A stretch of DNA of 64,000 nt. It comes from Clostridium punense. GTDB taxonomy: Bacteria > Bacillota > Clostridia > Clostridiales > Clostridiaceae. The translations under genes were made by a program, and so were the position numbers. The DNA lies in NCBI RefSeq assembly GCF_017874425.1, contig NZ_JAGGLL010000020.1, positions 1 to 64,000 of the forward strand. The letters are read 5' to 3'. Below the pieces are notes generated by a model, which made no database searches, was not told the origin of the DNA, and was given only the letters and a program-made list of their open reading frames with translations. This document shows, one piece after another, positions 28,265 to 36,824 of the stretch (its first letter is position 1; each line of letters begins with the position of its first letter).

Positions 28265-28843
28265 TCATAGTAAACTTTTTATGACTCTCGTTAAAGCAGT
28301 ATCCCAAGGTCTTGACTCAATCACTCTAATACCATTCTGATTACAAGTATCTGCTATCCACTTTCCGTATGCAATACTTATTTCGGCTCTGTAATGTTGT
28401 AAATCCCCACCTTCTCGTGATAAATAATTCTGCAATATTTGATTTATGTCTGATTCATTCACAAAAATTGATTTTACCTCTGGATTATCGAAAGCTATTG
28501 TAAGCTCGGGATAAATAAAATCGCCCTCAATAATAATAGGTAATTTATCTTCAATATGCCTGTTTACAAGCTGTTTCAATATCGGAATCATTTCTTTGCT
28601 TACATCAATCAACCAGTTTACATTGCCTTCAACCCCCACATTATTCCAATTTAAACCAGTATCCCAATAATGTATTGCAGGAAAACTATCTTTTGTTGTA
28701 ACCGTTTTTACAGATAGATGAACATCATCTACTTCCAAAACATTTACACCATAGAATCGAGCAATTTCATAAGCTATGCTTGATTTTCCTATTCCTGAAG
28801 CTCCACCTATAAATAAAACTGTCCAGTTTCTATCATTATTCAT
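28265..28843 (-). CDS. P-loop kinase-like ATPase (AAA family)
   Basis: Protein of 192 aa. Walker A GGASGIGKSSIAYEIA is near residue 12, then VLEVDDVHLSVKTV near 35 and IIIEGDFIYPELT near 105. It shares layout with the 23205 protein (IEGxxxxPEL motif) and with 2-phosphoglycerate-kinase-like ATPases. Small-molecule kinase likely; substrate unknown. Ribosome site GGGAG. Cassette with A4 (5') and B3 (3'). Confidence 0.8.
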   Translation of the reverse strand: MNNDRNWTVLFIGGASGIGKSSIAYEIARFYGVNVLEVDDVHLSVKTVTTKDSFPAIHYWDTGLNWNNVGVEGNVNWLIDVSKEMIPILKQLVNRHIEDKLPIIIEGDFIYPELTIAFDNPEVKSIFVNESDINQILQNYLSREGGDLQHYRAEISIAYGKWIADTCNQNGIRVIESRPWDTALTRVIKSLL

Positions 28844-28857
28844 TTATTAAACTCCCT

Positions 28858-29052
28858 TCTAAATTCCTATTTATCTTTAACTATATAATCCTTCTATTTC
28901 TCTTTTTATTAAAAAGGAAAGTTTTTAGAGTATGTTATGAAGCTTAAATATGCTCTATGTATTGGCAAAAGGCTATGCAAACCCCATATACTCTTTATAT
29001 TTTTGAGAATTTAAATTAATCATATTTCTATGATTAAGACATATTTTAAGGT
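28858..29052. repeat. A repeat, copy A4 (full)
   Basis: TTATCTTTAACTATATAATC left end, a small stem around 28901-28918 and the GAGTAT/ATATGCTC pairing at 28927-28954, and the right end ATGATTAAGACATATTTTAA. Confidence 0.78.
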
Positions 29053-29118
29053 CACTTTTCATTATTTCATAGTGTTATAAGTTTTAAACAACTCTATTAT
29101 TTTTTTAAAACTTTCCAT

Positions 29119-29361
29119 TTAATTTAGTTCCTTTTGAAGTCCAATAATTGAAAATGTTGTTTCACTATATTTTTTATCTCCAAAAATCCCTATTATTTTA
29201 TCAAATCCATTATTTGTCCAAAAACGGAGTCCTTTCCAATTTTTCAAGTAAACACTTAGTCCAATTGATTTCCATCCCTGCTTTTTACATTCATTACAAA
29301 TCGATTTAATTGCATAACATTTTTCAAACACCAGTCTTTTGATGAATTGATTTAGCACCAA
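29119..29361 (-). pseudogene. C-terminal fragment of a GNAT acetyltransferase
   Basis: Only about 80 codons are left. They include a helix (RLVFEKCYAIKSICNECKK) and IGLSVYLKNWKGLRFWTNNG then FDKIIG, which match the last third of GNAT domains (N-x-x-x-x-x-F-W-x-x-x-G-F). The N-terminal beta strands and acetyl-CoA loop are absent, and the frame opens only with a TTG lacking a ribosome site. Confidence 0.65.
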
Positions 29362-29405
29362 AATCGTCTATACAAACTAATTCAGATTGTACAATATTAT
29401 AAAGT

Positions 29406-29639
29406 TTAACTATTTCTTTTTATATTCCTTCCAATTTCAATACCCAAAAACATTCCTTTAGGCGCACATATAAGTGCATTCAGTATATAATAACTGGTAA
29501 TTGAACCTATTACAAATCCAATCATCATACCTTCAGATTTATAATTTTTCTTGTCATTTTTCTTCATCACTTTTATCATTGTAACAATAATTGTACATAC
29601 CACTATAACTGTGAATATTACTTGTATTATATGATTCAT
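29406..29639 (-). CDS. small two-helix membrane protein
   Basis: I take the ATG at 29639 (AGGGGTGAG upstream), giving 77 aa. Helix one is IIQVIFTVIVVCTIIVTMI, then a Lys/Asp-rich loop, then helix two with MIGFVIGSITSYYILNALI and a basic tail. I do not recognise a family. Confidence 0.5.
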   Translation of the reverse strand: MNHIIQVIFTVIVVCTIIVTMIKVMKKNDKKNYKSEGMMIGFVIGSITSYYILNALICAPKGMFLGIEIGRNIKRNS

Positions 29640-29804
29640 ATCCTTAACTCTCACCCCTAGCTTCAAATTTACAAATTAAATTTATATAAACAGAAAACAT
29701 ATTAACTTGTTTGGATGAAATACTTTTGATCAAGTAATTCATGTTAATAATCCTCCTTTTAATTCACCTTAAAAAATTCATTATCAATATACTTCATTTC
29801 AGAC

Positions 29805-30905
29805 TCAACTCTCAAAGACAATAAATGGTACCATCATCTCCTGCTTGGTCATTCCTGCATGATTCGATAGGAACTGTTTGGATTTAGTGCTATAGGCAAT
29901 GCCCTTGTCTCCAATGGCAACTGCCAAAAAATCTCCAATAAACTCCTCAAATTTCCTATGGGCTTGACCCTCTCCAAATAAATTCCCTTCTATGACTTCC
30001 GCTTTTGAAAATAATAAAAAACCATTGCCAAAGGCTTTGTGAAATTCTTCTCTAAACTGCAGTCTATACTCTTCTTTTACATAAAAGCAAGTGGCTCTAC
30101 TTTCAATAGAAATTGGTCTTACTAGCATCTTTAAAAGCTGGGGATAATCGCTAACAAACTTATAATTCAAATTAATATGCCCATGGTCAGCAGTTACAAT
30201 AACAATAGTATCCTTTATCCTCTGGCACATTTCTTCTATGCCTTCATTTAATTCTTTCACCCATGAAGTCACCTCACTACTATAGCAACCATATTTATGC
30301 ATAGCTGCGTCAGGCTGAGGAAAGTAAGCATAGATATACTTGTCTCCAGAAAGATTACAAAGTCTCTCTACCTCTTTGAACATTTCAATATGTGACGTAA
30401 CTTTATTAGTGCCAAAGGGTGACACACTATAGGCAGTAGCATTACCAGTTTCATTGATAATACTATATATATTTTTATAAGGAATTATTTTTCCAGCCAC
30501 ATGATAATCAGCAGCTTCTTCCTCACTATCTTCTACTTTATTAATAAAAGCATTAACAATCTTGTCTATTTCACTAAAGTATAAACTCCAACCAAGCCAC
30601 CCATGTTCCTTAGGTGTTAATCCACTTTCAATAGAAGTTGTTGCCGCAGTTGTAGTAGGTGGAAACACTGTAGATATTTCTGCCACGAGATGTCTTCTAA
30701 GAAAACTTCCTTTATCAAGATGGTTTTCTAATGCATTTATGCCTAATCCATCTAATAACATGACCACTACATTTTTATAATTTTTCTTTAAATAGTTATC
30801 AAATATTTCTAATGTTTCATGGTGGTTTTTTGCTCCGTAATGTTTCAACACTGAGCAAGATAAATTTACAATTGAATTTCTATAGTCTGGATATTTTATG
30901 TCCAT
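29805..30905 (-). CDS. alkaline phosphatase superfamily protein (type I phosphodiesterase-like)
   Basis: Protein of 366 aa with no signal peptide. VVMLLDGLGINAL near 50 carries the first metal-binding Asp, TVFPPTTTAATTSIESG near 88 the nucleophile Thr, PQPDAAMHKYG near 200 the metal Asp/His, VTADHGHINLN near 240 the Asp-His pair and LSNHAGMTKQEMMVPF at the end the final His. These fit the phosphodiesterase/nucleotide pyrophosphatase group. Probably a cytoplasmic phosphohydrolase. Substrate unknown. Confidence 0.88.
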   Translation of the reverse strand: MDIKYPDYRNSIVNLSCSVLKHYGAKNHHETLEIFDNYLKKNYKNVVVMLLDGLGINALENHLDKGSFLRRHLVAEISTVFPPTTTAATTSIESGLTPKEHGWLGWSLYFSEIDKIVNAFINKVEDSEEEAADYHVAGKIIPYKNIYSIINETGNATAYSVSPFGTNKVTSHIEMFKEVERLCNLSGDKYIYAYFPQPDAAMHKYGCYSSEVTSWVKELNEGIEEMCQRIKDTIVIVTADHGHINLNYKFVSDYPQLLKMLVRPISIESRATCFYVKEEYRLQFREEFHKAFGNGFLLFSKAEVIEGNLFGEGQAHRKFEEFIGDFLAVAIGDKGIAYSTKSKQFLSNHAGMTKQEMMVPFIVFES

Positions 30906-30953
30906 ATAATGCCTCCAATCTTTTTCTTAACATTGCCCCGTAACAGAAGAAAA

Positions 30954-31133
30954 TTACGAAGTAATACTTGATTTTATTTTTTCATAAACAGATCCTACTA
31001 AAAATCCAATTGAAGTCACAACAATTACTCTTGTAATAAATGAAGAAACTTTACCAAATCTTAAATCAACCAATACCCCCCAAATAATCGGAACTATAGA
31101 TATTCCTATTAAACGTCTTTGCCATATTTTCAT
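30954..31133 (-). CDS. small membrane protein
   Basis: About 59 aa from the ATG at 31133 (a GTG at 31145 is possible). Two hydrophobic segments (RRLIGISIVPIIWGVLVDL and VIVVTSIGFLVGSVYE) with a basic N-terminus. No recognised family. It is the gene next to repeat B4. Confidence 0.45.
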   Translation of the reverse strand: MKIWQRRLIGISIVPIIWGVLVDLRFGKVSSFITRVIVVTSIGFLVGSVYEKIKSSITS

Positions 31134-31173
31134 TACATTTCCCACTACAAATTTAAAAATAATCTCTGTAATT

Positions 31174-31500
31174 AATTACTATAGCGTACTATCTTTGTTA
31201 TTTTATTCTACCACATTTTAACTGTAATAATATACCTATTACATTTACTTGCTCCTAAAATAAATTTAAAGACATTTTACCCCTAAGCCTTCACCAAAGT
31301 GAAAGCTTTAGCTATTGCTTCTCTTCCTATTAGCTAAATTTAAATTTCATGCCACATAAAAATAATCCACTAAGAAAACTCCTTCAAAGCTTAATGAATA
31401 GCTCCTTGGTATTTTTCTTAGTGGCTTTATCTTTTAGTGAGTATGTTAATCTTTAAACCATCCAAACACTGTAATTAAGCTGCTTTTCAAGAAAATTGTG
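31174..31500. repeat. B repeat, copy B4
   Basis: GCGTACTATCTTTGTTATTT and ATTCTACCACATTTTAACTG at the promoter end, CAAAGTGAAAGCTTTAGCTA in the middle, terminator hairpin 31362-31426 (AATCCACTAAGAAA ... TTTCTTAGTGGCTT). The right arm matches B1. Confidence 0.75.
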
Positions 31501-31609
31501 ATACTAAATACCGTAGAATTCATTGCTAAATAATACGATATCAATAATAATTATTTGATTTTATTTTTAGTGATTTAATAAGAAGGACCCTAGATTACTT
31601 AATTGTAGA

Positions 31610-32062
31610 TTATTCTTGTAATGACAGCAATCTTTCAATTTCATTCTTAATTTTATTTATATAATCTTTTCTTACTTCATCGCTTGGTCTTCTAGATTCA
31701 TCAAATAACTCGCTATTAGGTAGTTGATAAACCGAGCTTACTATAGGAGTATCGCCCTTCACTCTAGGGTATAAATGCCAATGAATATGAGGGCAGCCAT
31801 TTCCAAGGAGCTCATAATTCATTTTATCTGGCTTAAACACATTTGAGACAGCTTCTGCAACTATAGACATTTCTTCAAGGTGTTTAATTTTAAAATCATG
31901 GTCTAAATTATGTAATTCTGGGCCATGTTCTTTACAGTTAAAAACTGTATATCCCTTGAATCTCTGAAACCATCCTAAGATAACATATCCAGTTTCAAGT
32001 TCCATAATAAAATATGGATCATTTGTAATATTCTTTTGATGTTCACACATCTTACATTTCAT
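31610..32062 (-). CDS. HIT family protein
   Basis: Protein of 150 aa. The catalytic triad is HIHWHLYPR (H-x-H-x-H) near residue 108. An N-terminal CKMCEHQ could bind zinc with a later Cys/His. HIT enzymes hydrolyse or transfer nucleotidyl groups (Ap4A, AMP-lysine or GalT-like). Good GGAG ribosome site. Cassette between B5 (5') and B4 (3'). Confidence 0.88.
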   Translation of the reverse strand: MKCKMCEHQKNITNDPYFIMELETGYVILGWFQRFKGYTVFNCKEHGPELHNLDHDFKIKHLEEMSIVAEAVSNVFKPDKMNYELLGNGCPHIHWHLYPRVKGDTPIVSSVYQLPNSELFDESRRPSDEVRKDYINKIKNEIERLLSLQE

Positions 32063-32091
32063 ATTATAATCTCCTAACTTAATTTGTAATA

Positions 32092-32220
32092 ATTTACTAC
32101 ACCAACTATTAAACCAATTTTATTTCCCCATATAATTGCTGTAATAATATGCCTATGTCTTTTCATTACTTACATAAAAACTAAAGTTCTATTACTTCAA
32201 CTCTAGAAATTTGAATTTGA
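32092..32220. repeat. B repeat, short form B5
   Basis: CCATATAATTGCTGTAATAA then TATGCC, CATAAAAACTAAAGTTCT, and ACTTCAACTCTAGAAATTTG. It has the same internal deletion as B3 and no terminator hairpin. Confidence 0.68.
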
Positions 32221-32237
32221 TGAATTTCCCATTATAC

Positions 32238-32695
32238 TCATACCTCTTTTTGATAATAAACAGATTCCTTATCTCTATACATTTCCAAATATCCAAGTTT
32301 TTTATAAAATGAATTTGTTCTTATATTCCAAACCGGAGTTTCTAAGCGCCATTTTGTAATCTTGGGAAACATCTTTTCAATATATTTCATTGATTCTAAT
32401 CCAAAACCTTTTTTATACTCATTTGGATCTATGAATATTCTTCCCACATACATAATTTCCTTATTTTTTTTATCTTGGAATAAAACAGCTCCGCCAATGA
32501 GATGCTCCTCCTGCTTTATAGTGTATAAATTATGACTTAACATCATTTTTTATGCCATTTTTCAGAATCATAATTGGGTGGCCCTCCTACCTCATCGGCA
32601 CCTACCATTACGTCTGTATCGAAAGCTTTCTTAGAAATATTGGTTACTATTTTGATTTCTTCTGGACTCGCTAATTTAATATACAATTCACTCAT
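32238..32695 (-). pseudogene. GNAT acetyltransferase interrupted by a frameshift at an A6 run
   Basis: Frame 1 (to 32543) gives MSELYIKLASPEEIKIVTNI and GGPPNYDSEKWHKK. Frame 2 (from 32546) continues MMLSHNLYTIKQEEHLIGGA, VGRIFIDPNEYKKGFGLESM and NSFYKKLGYLEMY. Together they make one complete acetyltransferase of about 150 aa. The break is at CATAAAAAATGATG: one extra A, or a -1 slip on A6, would restore the frame. The ATGATG there also allows re-initiation. Either a recent pseudogene or a two-part gene. Confidence 0.72.
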
Positions 32696-32717
32696 CACCC
32701 TTCTTAAAAATCTAATA

Positions 32718-33158
32718 TCATCCAATTCTATAACTCTTTTTATTTAGTACATCTATATATTCGCGCCCATTATTATTCCAACACTCAACTTCAGTAATAT
32801 CTACTTCAATGAGTACCGTATTTTTATATTTAGCCCAATACATAAATTCCTTATCAAGATACTCACATCTCTCTAAAATTTCTTTATTTTCATCACTTGA
32901 TGGATGTCCTAATATGACTGCTCTTCCTTGTATTTGTACATTGTTAAAACACATTGCAACTAAAGGATTTTTAATAATTTGTTTATATTTCTCATAGGCT
33001 TTCGAAGTCATAAAATATATTTTCAATTCATTTGATGTACAGTAAACAGTTCTAGCAGTAACTTTTCTATTTTCGCAGGTTGCTAATACAATATTTTTTT
33101 GTTCTTTTAATCGCTCAATTATTTTAGCCTTCATCTCTGTATAGTCTAGACTCTTCAT
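32718..33158 (-). CDS. pyridoxamine 5'-phosphate oxidase-like (PPOX) flavoprotein
   Basis: Protein of 146 aa. KNIVLATCENRKVTARTVYC near 20 and KIYFMTSKAYEKYKQIIKNP near 50 form the split-barrel FMN-binding core, then MCFNNVQIQGRAVILG. Typical of short general-stress/PPOX proteins. Reaction unknown; FMN or F420-type reduction is plausible. Its end overlaps the start region of the GNAT gene, so the two are one unit, preceded by A5. Confidence 0.83.
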   Translation of the reverse strand: MKSLDYTEMKAKIIERLKEQKNIVLATCENRKVTARTVYCTSNELKIYFMTSKAYEKYKQIIKNPLVAMCFNNVQIQGRAVILGHPSSDENKEILERCEYLDKEFMYWAKYKNTVLIEVDITEVECWNNNGREYIDVLNKKSYRIG

Positions 33159-33195
33159 TACTTTTCACCTCACTAAATTCAAATAATCTTCCATA

Positions 33196-33325
33196 CAAAT
33201 TCCTATTTATCTTTAACTATATGATCCTTCTATTTCTCTTTTCGATTAAAAATAAAAGCTATATTAACTCTCTTCTCCCATAAACTAATATAGTTAACAA
33301 ATGTTATAAGCAAATTGTGAATTAG
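33196..33325. repeat. A repeat, copy A5 (left end, partial)
   Basis: TTCCTATTTATCTTTAACTA then TATGATCCTTCTATTTCTCT, nearly identical to A4. After about 33255 the middle is replaced, and only a weak right end (AAATTGTGAATTAGAT) remains. Confidence 0.65.
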
Positions 33326-33347
33326 ATATTATAAAAAAGTATAATTT

Positions 33348-33908
33348 TTACTCAACCATTGGATTTAATAAAGCCATATGAATATGATCTTCCCATTTTC
33401 CATTAATTCTTTGATATTTTTCAGATAACCCTTCGTTTTTAAAATTAAGTTTTTCCAATACTTTTAATGAAGGAATATTTTTAGGCATTACTGTAGCCTC
33501 AATTCGATGAAGTTTATATTCATCAAACATAATTTCTATTCCTTTCTCTAATGACTCTGTTATGTATCCTTTATTTATTTCTTCAAAATCAATACTATAT
33601 CCAACATAGCATGATAAGAAAAATCCCTTAATTATGTGACTAAAGCAAATTGTCCCAATTATTTTCTCAAAATTTGCATCTGATTTTTTGAAAATCCATA
33701 GTCTTAATTGTTTTTCATTCTCTATATCAATTAATTCCTGCTCTATTGCTTTCTTACGACTTTCTACTTTATAAAAATTCTCACTTCTTAATGGGTCAAA
33801 CTCTTTTAAATGTTCTCTGTTCCTATTAAAATAATCTAATACTGATTGAGCAAATGTGCCATCAATAACTCTTAAAATAAGTCTTTCAGTTTCATACACT
33901 TTATACAT
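33348..33908 (-). CDS. GNAT family N-acetyltransferase (RimJ/RimL-like)
   Basis: Protein of 186 aa starting YKVYETERLILRVIDGTFAQ. It contains YVGYSIDFEEINKGYITESL (acetyl-CoA loop, with N-K-G replacing the usual R/Q-x-x-G) and IEATVMPKNIPSLKVLEKLN. Resembles ribosomal-protein or small-molecule acetyltransferases. Acceptor unknown. Ribosome site AGGGGGA. Flanked by B6 (5') and A5 (3'). Confidence 0.85.
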   Translation of the reverse strand: MYKVYETERLILRVIDGTFAQSVLDYFNRNREHLKEFDPLRSENFYKVESRKKAIEQELIDIENEKQLRLWIFKKSDANFEKIIGTICFSHIIKGFFLSCYVGYSIDFEEINKGYITESLEKGIEIMFDEYKLHRIEATVMPKNIPSLKVLEKLNFKNEGLSEKYQRINGKWEDHIHMALLNPMVE

Positions 33909-33955
33909 AACAATCCCCCTTGTAATCCTTCATAAGTCAGTTATAGTTCCCCATA

Positions 33956-34336
33956 ATTTACTATAACGTACTATCTAACTAACTCTATTCTACCATATAA
34001 TTACTGTAATAATATACCTATACCTTTTCATTACTTACCTAAAATTAAGTCAAAGCTAATTTGCAGCTAGGACTTGAGGGTGGCAAAAGCTTTAGCTAGA
34101 GATTGTCTAACTAGATTTAGTTGCGTTTAAACTTTATAAGATATGAAATAAGCCACTAAGAAAGTTACTCCAAACTTAATAAGTCTTTGGAGACTTTTCT
34201 TAGTGGCTACTTAAATTTTCTTATAAATCTAGGGTTTATAATTGAACCTTTCATATTATAGAATTCAACTAAATAGATATTTGAAAGATTCACAAACTAC
34301 AATTATCTTACTTTAACTCTACAAATTCAAATATTT
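33956..34336. repeat. B repeat, copy B6 (full)
   Basis: ACTATAACGTACTATCTAAC, ATTCTACCATATAATTACTG then TAATAATATACC, AGCTAGGACTT/AAAGCTTTAGCT, terminator hairpin 34150-34208 (AAGCCACTAAGAAA ... TTTCTTAGTGGCT), and AAATAGATATTTGAAAGAT. Confidence 0.82.
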
Positions 34337-34367
34337 AATAAACCCCGAATTATGCTGTTTCAAATAG

Positions 34368-35225
34368 TTATTTTTTCTTAACAGGAATCCAAATTTCGCT
34401 GTAGTAATTTTCATCTTGGTTGCCTTTAGGATAATCAGCGATGTTGGTGTACATTTCAATATTGTAACCAGCTGCAATTTCATAATCCCTACAATTAGGT
34501 AACCATTCTGAGAAGATTTTTTCGTTCTCACCTTGTATAGCTTTCGGCATTGGGCCCTTACAAGCAAAAACTGCCCAGGTGTGTTTAGGAATGATCTTTG
34601 TAACAAACCCTTTAGGTATTTCTATAGATGGATTGTAATTATCTGCAATTAAATATTCAAACTCATCTGAACCCATGCTCTCATCTATGCTTACTCCGTA
34701 CATACCACATACAAAGTCTCCATTTCCTGTCTCATAATGCTCTCTCCAAAACTGTGGAACTTTTGTATTTGCATTATCATATTCAAATACCTTTGATGCT
34801 CCCATGATAGTGAACGAATCTTTTTCTACAATTTTGTAATCCATAATATAACCACCTTCCAATGAAAATTTGATTTTCAGCGGAGCAAAGGATTTAATCA
34901 TTGCTCCATCTTTTCGAACAGCAGTAGGTGTGACACCATGAAATCGAATAAAAGCTTTTGTGAAACTATCTGGTGAATCGTAGCCATACTTCAGTGCAAT
35001 ATCAATAACTTTCTCATCAGTTGAAACAAGCTCACTGCCGGCAAGGGTAAGCCTGCGTTGTCTGATATACTCTCCAATGGTAAAACCACAGAGCATTCCA
35101 AATCCCTTTTGAAAGTAAAACGGAGACATAAATGCTTTTTTTGCAATATTTTCTATTGAAATTTCTGCAGTAATGTTCTCTTCAATATAGTTAATAGCTT
35201 CGCCAATTCCTTCAAGCCACCTCAT
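34368..35225 (-). CDS. AraC family regulator with GyrI-like effector domain
   Basis: The ATG at 35225 follows AGGGGGG, giving 285 aa. The N-terminal AraC double helix-turn-helix (about 1-105) has ISIENIAKKAFMSPFYFQKG and YGYDSPDSFTKAFIRFHGVT. From about 115 a GyrI-like domain begins (YKIVEKDSFTIMGASKVF ... HTWAVFACKGPMPKAIQ ... EIWIPVKKK). This is the Rob/SoxS-like TF group that binds small drugs. Targets unknown. Cassette between A6 (5') and B6 (3'). Confidence 0.87.
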   Translation of the reverse strand: MRWLEGIGEAINYIEENITAEISIENIAKKAFMSPFYFQKGFGMLCGFTIGEYIRQRRLTLAGSELVSTDEKVIDIALKYGYDSPDSFTKAFIRFHGVTPTAVRKDGAMIKSFAPLKIKFSLEGGYIMDYKIVEKDSFTIMGASKVFEYDNANTKVPQFWREHYETGNGDFVCGMYGVSIDESMGSDEFEYLIADNYNPSIEIPKGFVTKIIPKHTWAVFACKGPMPKAIQGENEKIFSEWLPNCRDYEIAAGYNIEMYTNIADYPKGNQDENYYSEIWIPVKKK

Positions 35226-35335
35226 AATCATCCCCCCTGTCTGTATATATATCTTACCTTTTTTCAAGTGGTGGTTCCCGACTTTTTGTGCTATGTTTTG
35301 TCTTGTCTAAAAGATTATATAAATAACCTATACAT

Positions 35336-35430
35336 GAAATTACTATTTATATCAAAGCTATTAGATTCTACTGTTGCGAGTTTAAATTAATCGTAATTAT
35401 ATGATTAAGCAATGGTTTAAGAAAAAGTGT
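35336..35430. repeat. A repeat, copy A6 (middle deleted)
   Basis: AATTACTATTTATATCAAAG left end joins directly to the right part TTTAAATTAATCGTAATTAT then ATGATTAAGC. Confidence 0.55.
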
Positions 35431-35468
35431 CTTTAATTTCTAAAAAATAAAATTGCTGTTATCTTACA

Positions 35469-35975
35469 CTATTTAAGCTCTTTAGAAAGCTCAGTTAATG
35501 CATTTTCACACAGGCGATACACTCTAATATTGTTTATTGGAAATGCTCCCCATTTTTTGTATAACTTAATTGCAGAATCATTCCAATCATGGCACCACCA
35601 CTCTAATCTTCCGCAATCCCTATCTTCAGTAAGTTTAGCCAGATACGACAATATTTTTTTCCCAAATCCTTTTCCCCTCATCTCAGGTTCTATGTACAAA
35701 TCCACCAGATTAATACCCGGTCTTGCCAAAAATGTAGAAAAACTTTGAAAAAACAAGGCGAAACCAACTGGATTGTTATTGTATTCTCCAATAATTACTT
35801 CGGCACCGTTTCGATCAAATAAAGAATAATCTAACATTTCTTCTGTCCCTTTAACTTGGTCTAATTCATTTTCATAAGTAGCTAAATCCCTAATAAATTT
35901 TAAAATAATCGCAGCATCACCTCTCTCAGCAAAGCGAAGCTTAAATCCTTCAATTCCTGTTTCTATGTATTTCAT
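35469..35975 (-). CDS. GNAT family N-acetyltransferase (diamine acetyltransferase-like)
   Basis: Protein of 168 aa. LRFAERGDAAIILKFIRDLA at the start, INLVDLYIEPEMRGKGFGKK then ILSYLAKLTED (classical R-G-K-G-x-G acetyl-CoA motif), then WNDSAIKLYKKWGAF. The LYIEPEMRGKGFG plus EWWCHDWN features match the spermidine/spermine (SAT)-like GNAT subgroup. Substrate may be a polyamine or other amine. GGAGGG ribosome site. Cassette between B7 (5') and A6 (3'). Confidence 0.87.
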   Translation of the reverse strand: MKYIETGIEGFKLRFAERGDAAIILKFIRDLATYENELDQVKGTEEMLDYSLFDRNGAEVIIGEYNNNPVGFALFFQSFSTFLARPGINLVDLYIEPEMRGKGFGKKILSYLAKLTEDRDCGRLEWWCHDWNDSAIKLYKKWGAFPINNIRVYRLCENALTELSKELK

Positions 35976-36008
35976 GGAACTCCCTCCGATTATAAATAAT
36001 GTACAATA

Positions 36009-36392
36009 AATTACTATATCGAACTATTATACTTATTCTACCATATAATTACTGTAATAATATGACTGCATCTTTTCATTGCCTGCATAAAAATTAAGTC
36101 AAAGACAATTTGCAGCTAAGGCTTGAAGGTGATAAAAGCTTTAGCTAGAGATTGTCTAGCTAGCTTTAGTTGCGTTTAAATTTTATAAAATATGAAATAA
36201 GCCACTGAGAAAATTACTCCAGAGCTTCCTAGCTCCTTGGAGACTTTTCTTAAAGGCTACTTAAATTTTCTAGTAAACTTATGGTTTATATTGAGCTCTT
36301 TTATTATATGATGCAATTAAATAGGTATTAGGAAGGTACTAGAACACTGAAACTAAAATTATGTTACCTCAACTCTAGAAATTGGAGTTTAT
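36009..36392. repeat. B repeat, copy B7 (full)
   Basis: TTACTATATCGAACTATTAT, ATTCTACCATATAATTACTG, AGCTAAGGCTT/AAAGCTTTAGCT, terminator hairpin 36199-36258 (AAGCCACTGAGAAA ... TTTCTTAAAGGCT), then AAATAGGTATTAGGAAGGT and ACCTCAACTCTAGAAATTGG. Confidence 0.82.
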
Positions 36393-36434
36393 ATATTTTA
36401 GTTGTCTTCAAACTAAGCATAATAAACGTCAAGA

Positions 36435-36782
36435 TTAATCAAAAAACTTCCCCTTATAAAAATTCTCATTGTCAAGTTTCTTTGCAGTCAGCCTGAACAT
36501 GACGCAGCCATCTGGGCATACAATATCCTTGCTATATTTATCATTGCCACCAATGTTCTCTAAATCTCCGCCACTTCTCACCGCCTCCATGATTGGGAAC
36601 ATGATCATCATAACCTTGGAACAGATACCCTGTCCGTCTGTATTTACGGGGCAGCCATAGGTACAGGTATACTTATCCCCAACTTCCTCGCCGTTTCTAC
36701 AGTACCGCTCTGTATGGTCACTACGAAGAAACCCAGTTACCTCAATTTGAAATTTGTACTCCTCATCATACCATTTTTTCAT
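36435..36782 (-). CDS. TIGR04076 family protein
   Basis: Protein of 115 aa with seven Cys, including CTYGC and IVCPDGCVMFRL; the FRLTAKKL end and the KVMMIMFPIMEAVRSGGDL middle match the TIGR04076 family. It probably binds a metal or metal cluster; function unknown. It lies 42 bases after the phosphotransferase gene on the same strand and is probably co-transcribed. Ribosome site GGAGGT. Confidence 0.75.
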   Translation of the reverse strand: MKKWYDEEYKFQIEVTGFLRSDHTERYCRNGEEVGDKYTCTYGCPVNTDGQGICSKVMMIMFPIMEAVRSGGDLENIGGNDKYSKDIVCPDGCVMFRLTAKKLDNENFYKGKFFD

Positions 36783-36824
36783 GATTTACCTCCAAATTAA
36801 AATTTATCAACTTCTTTTTTACAC

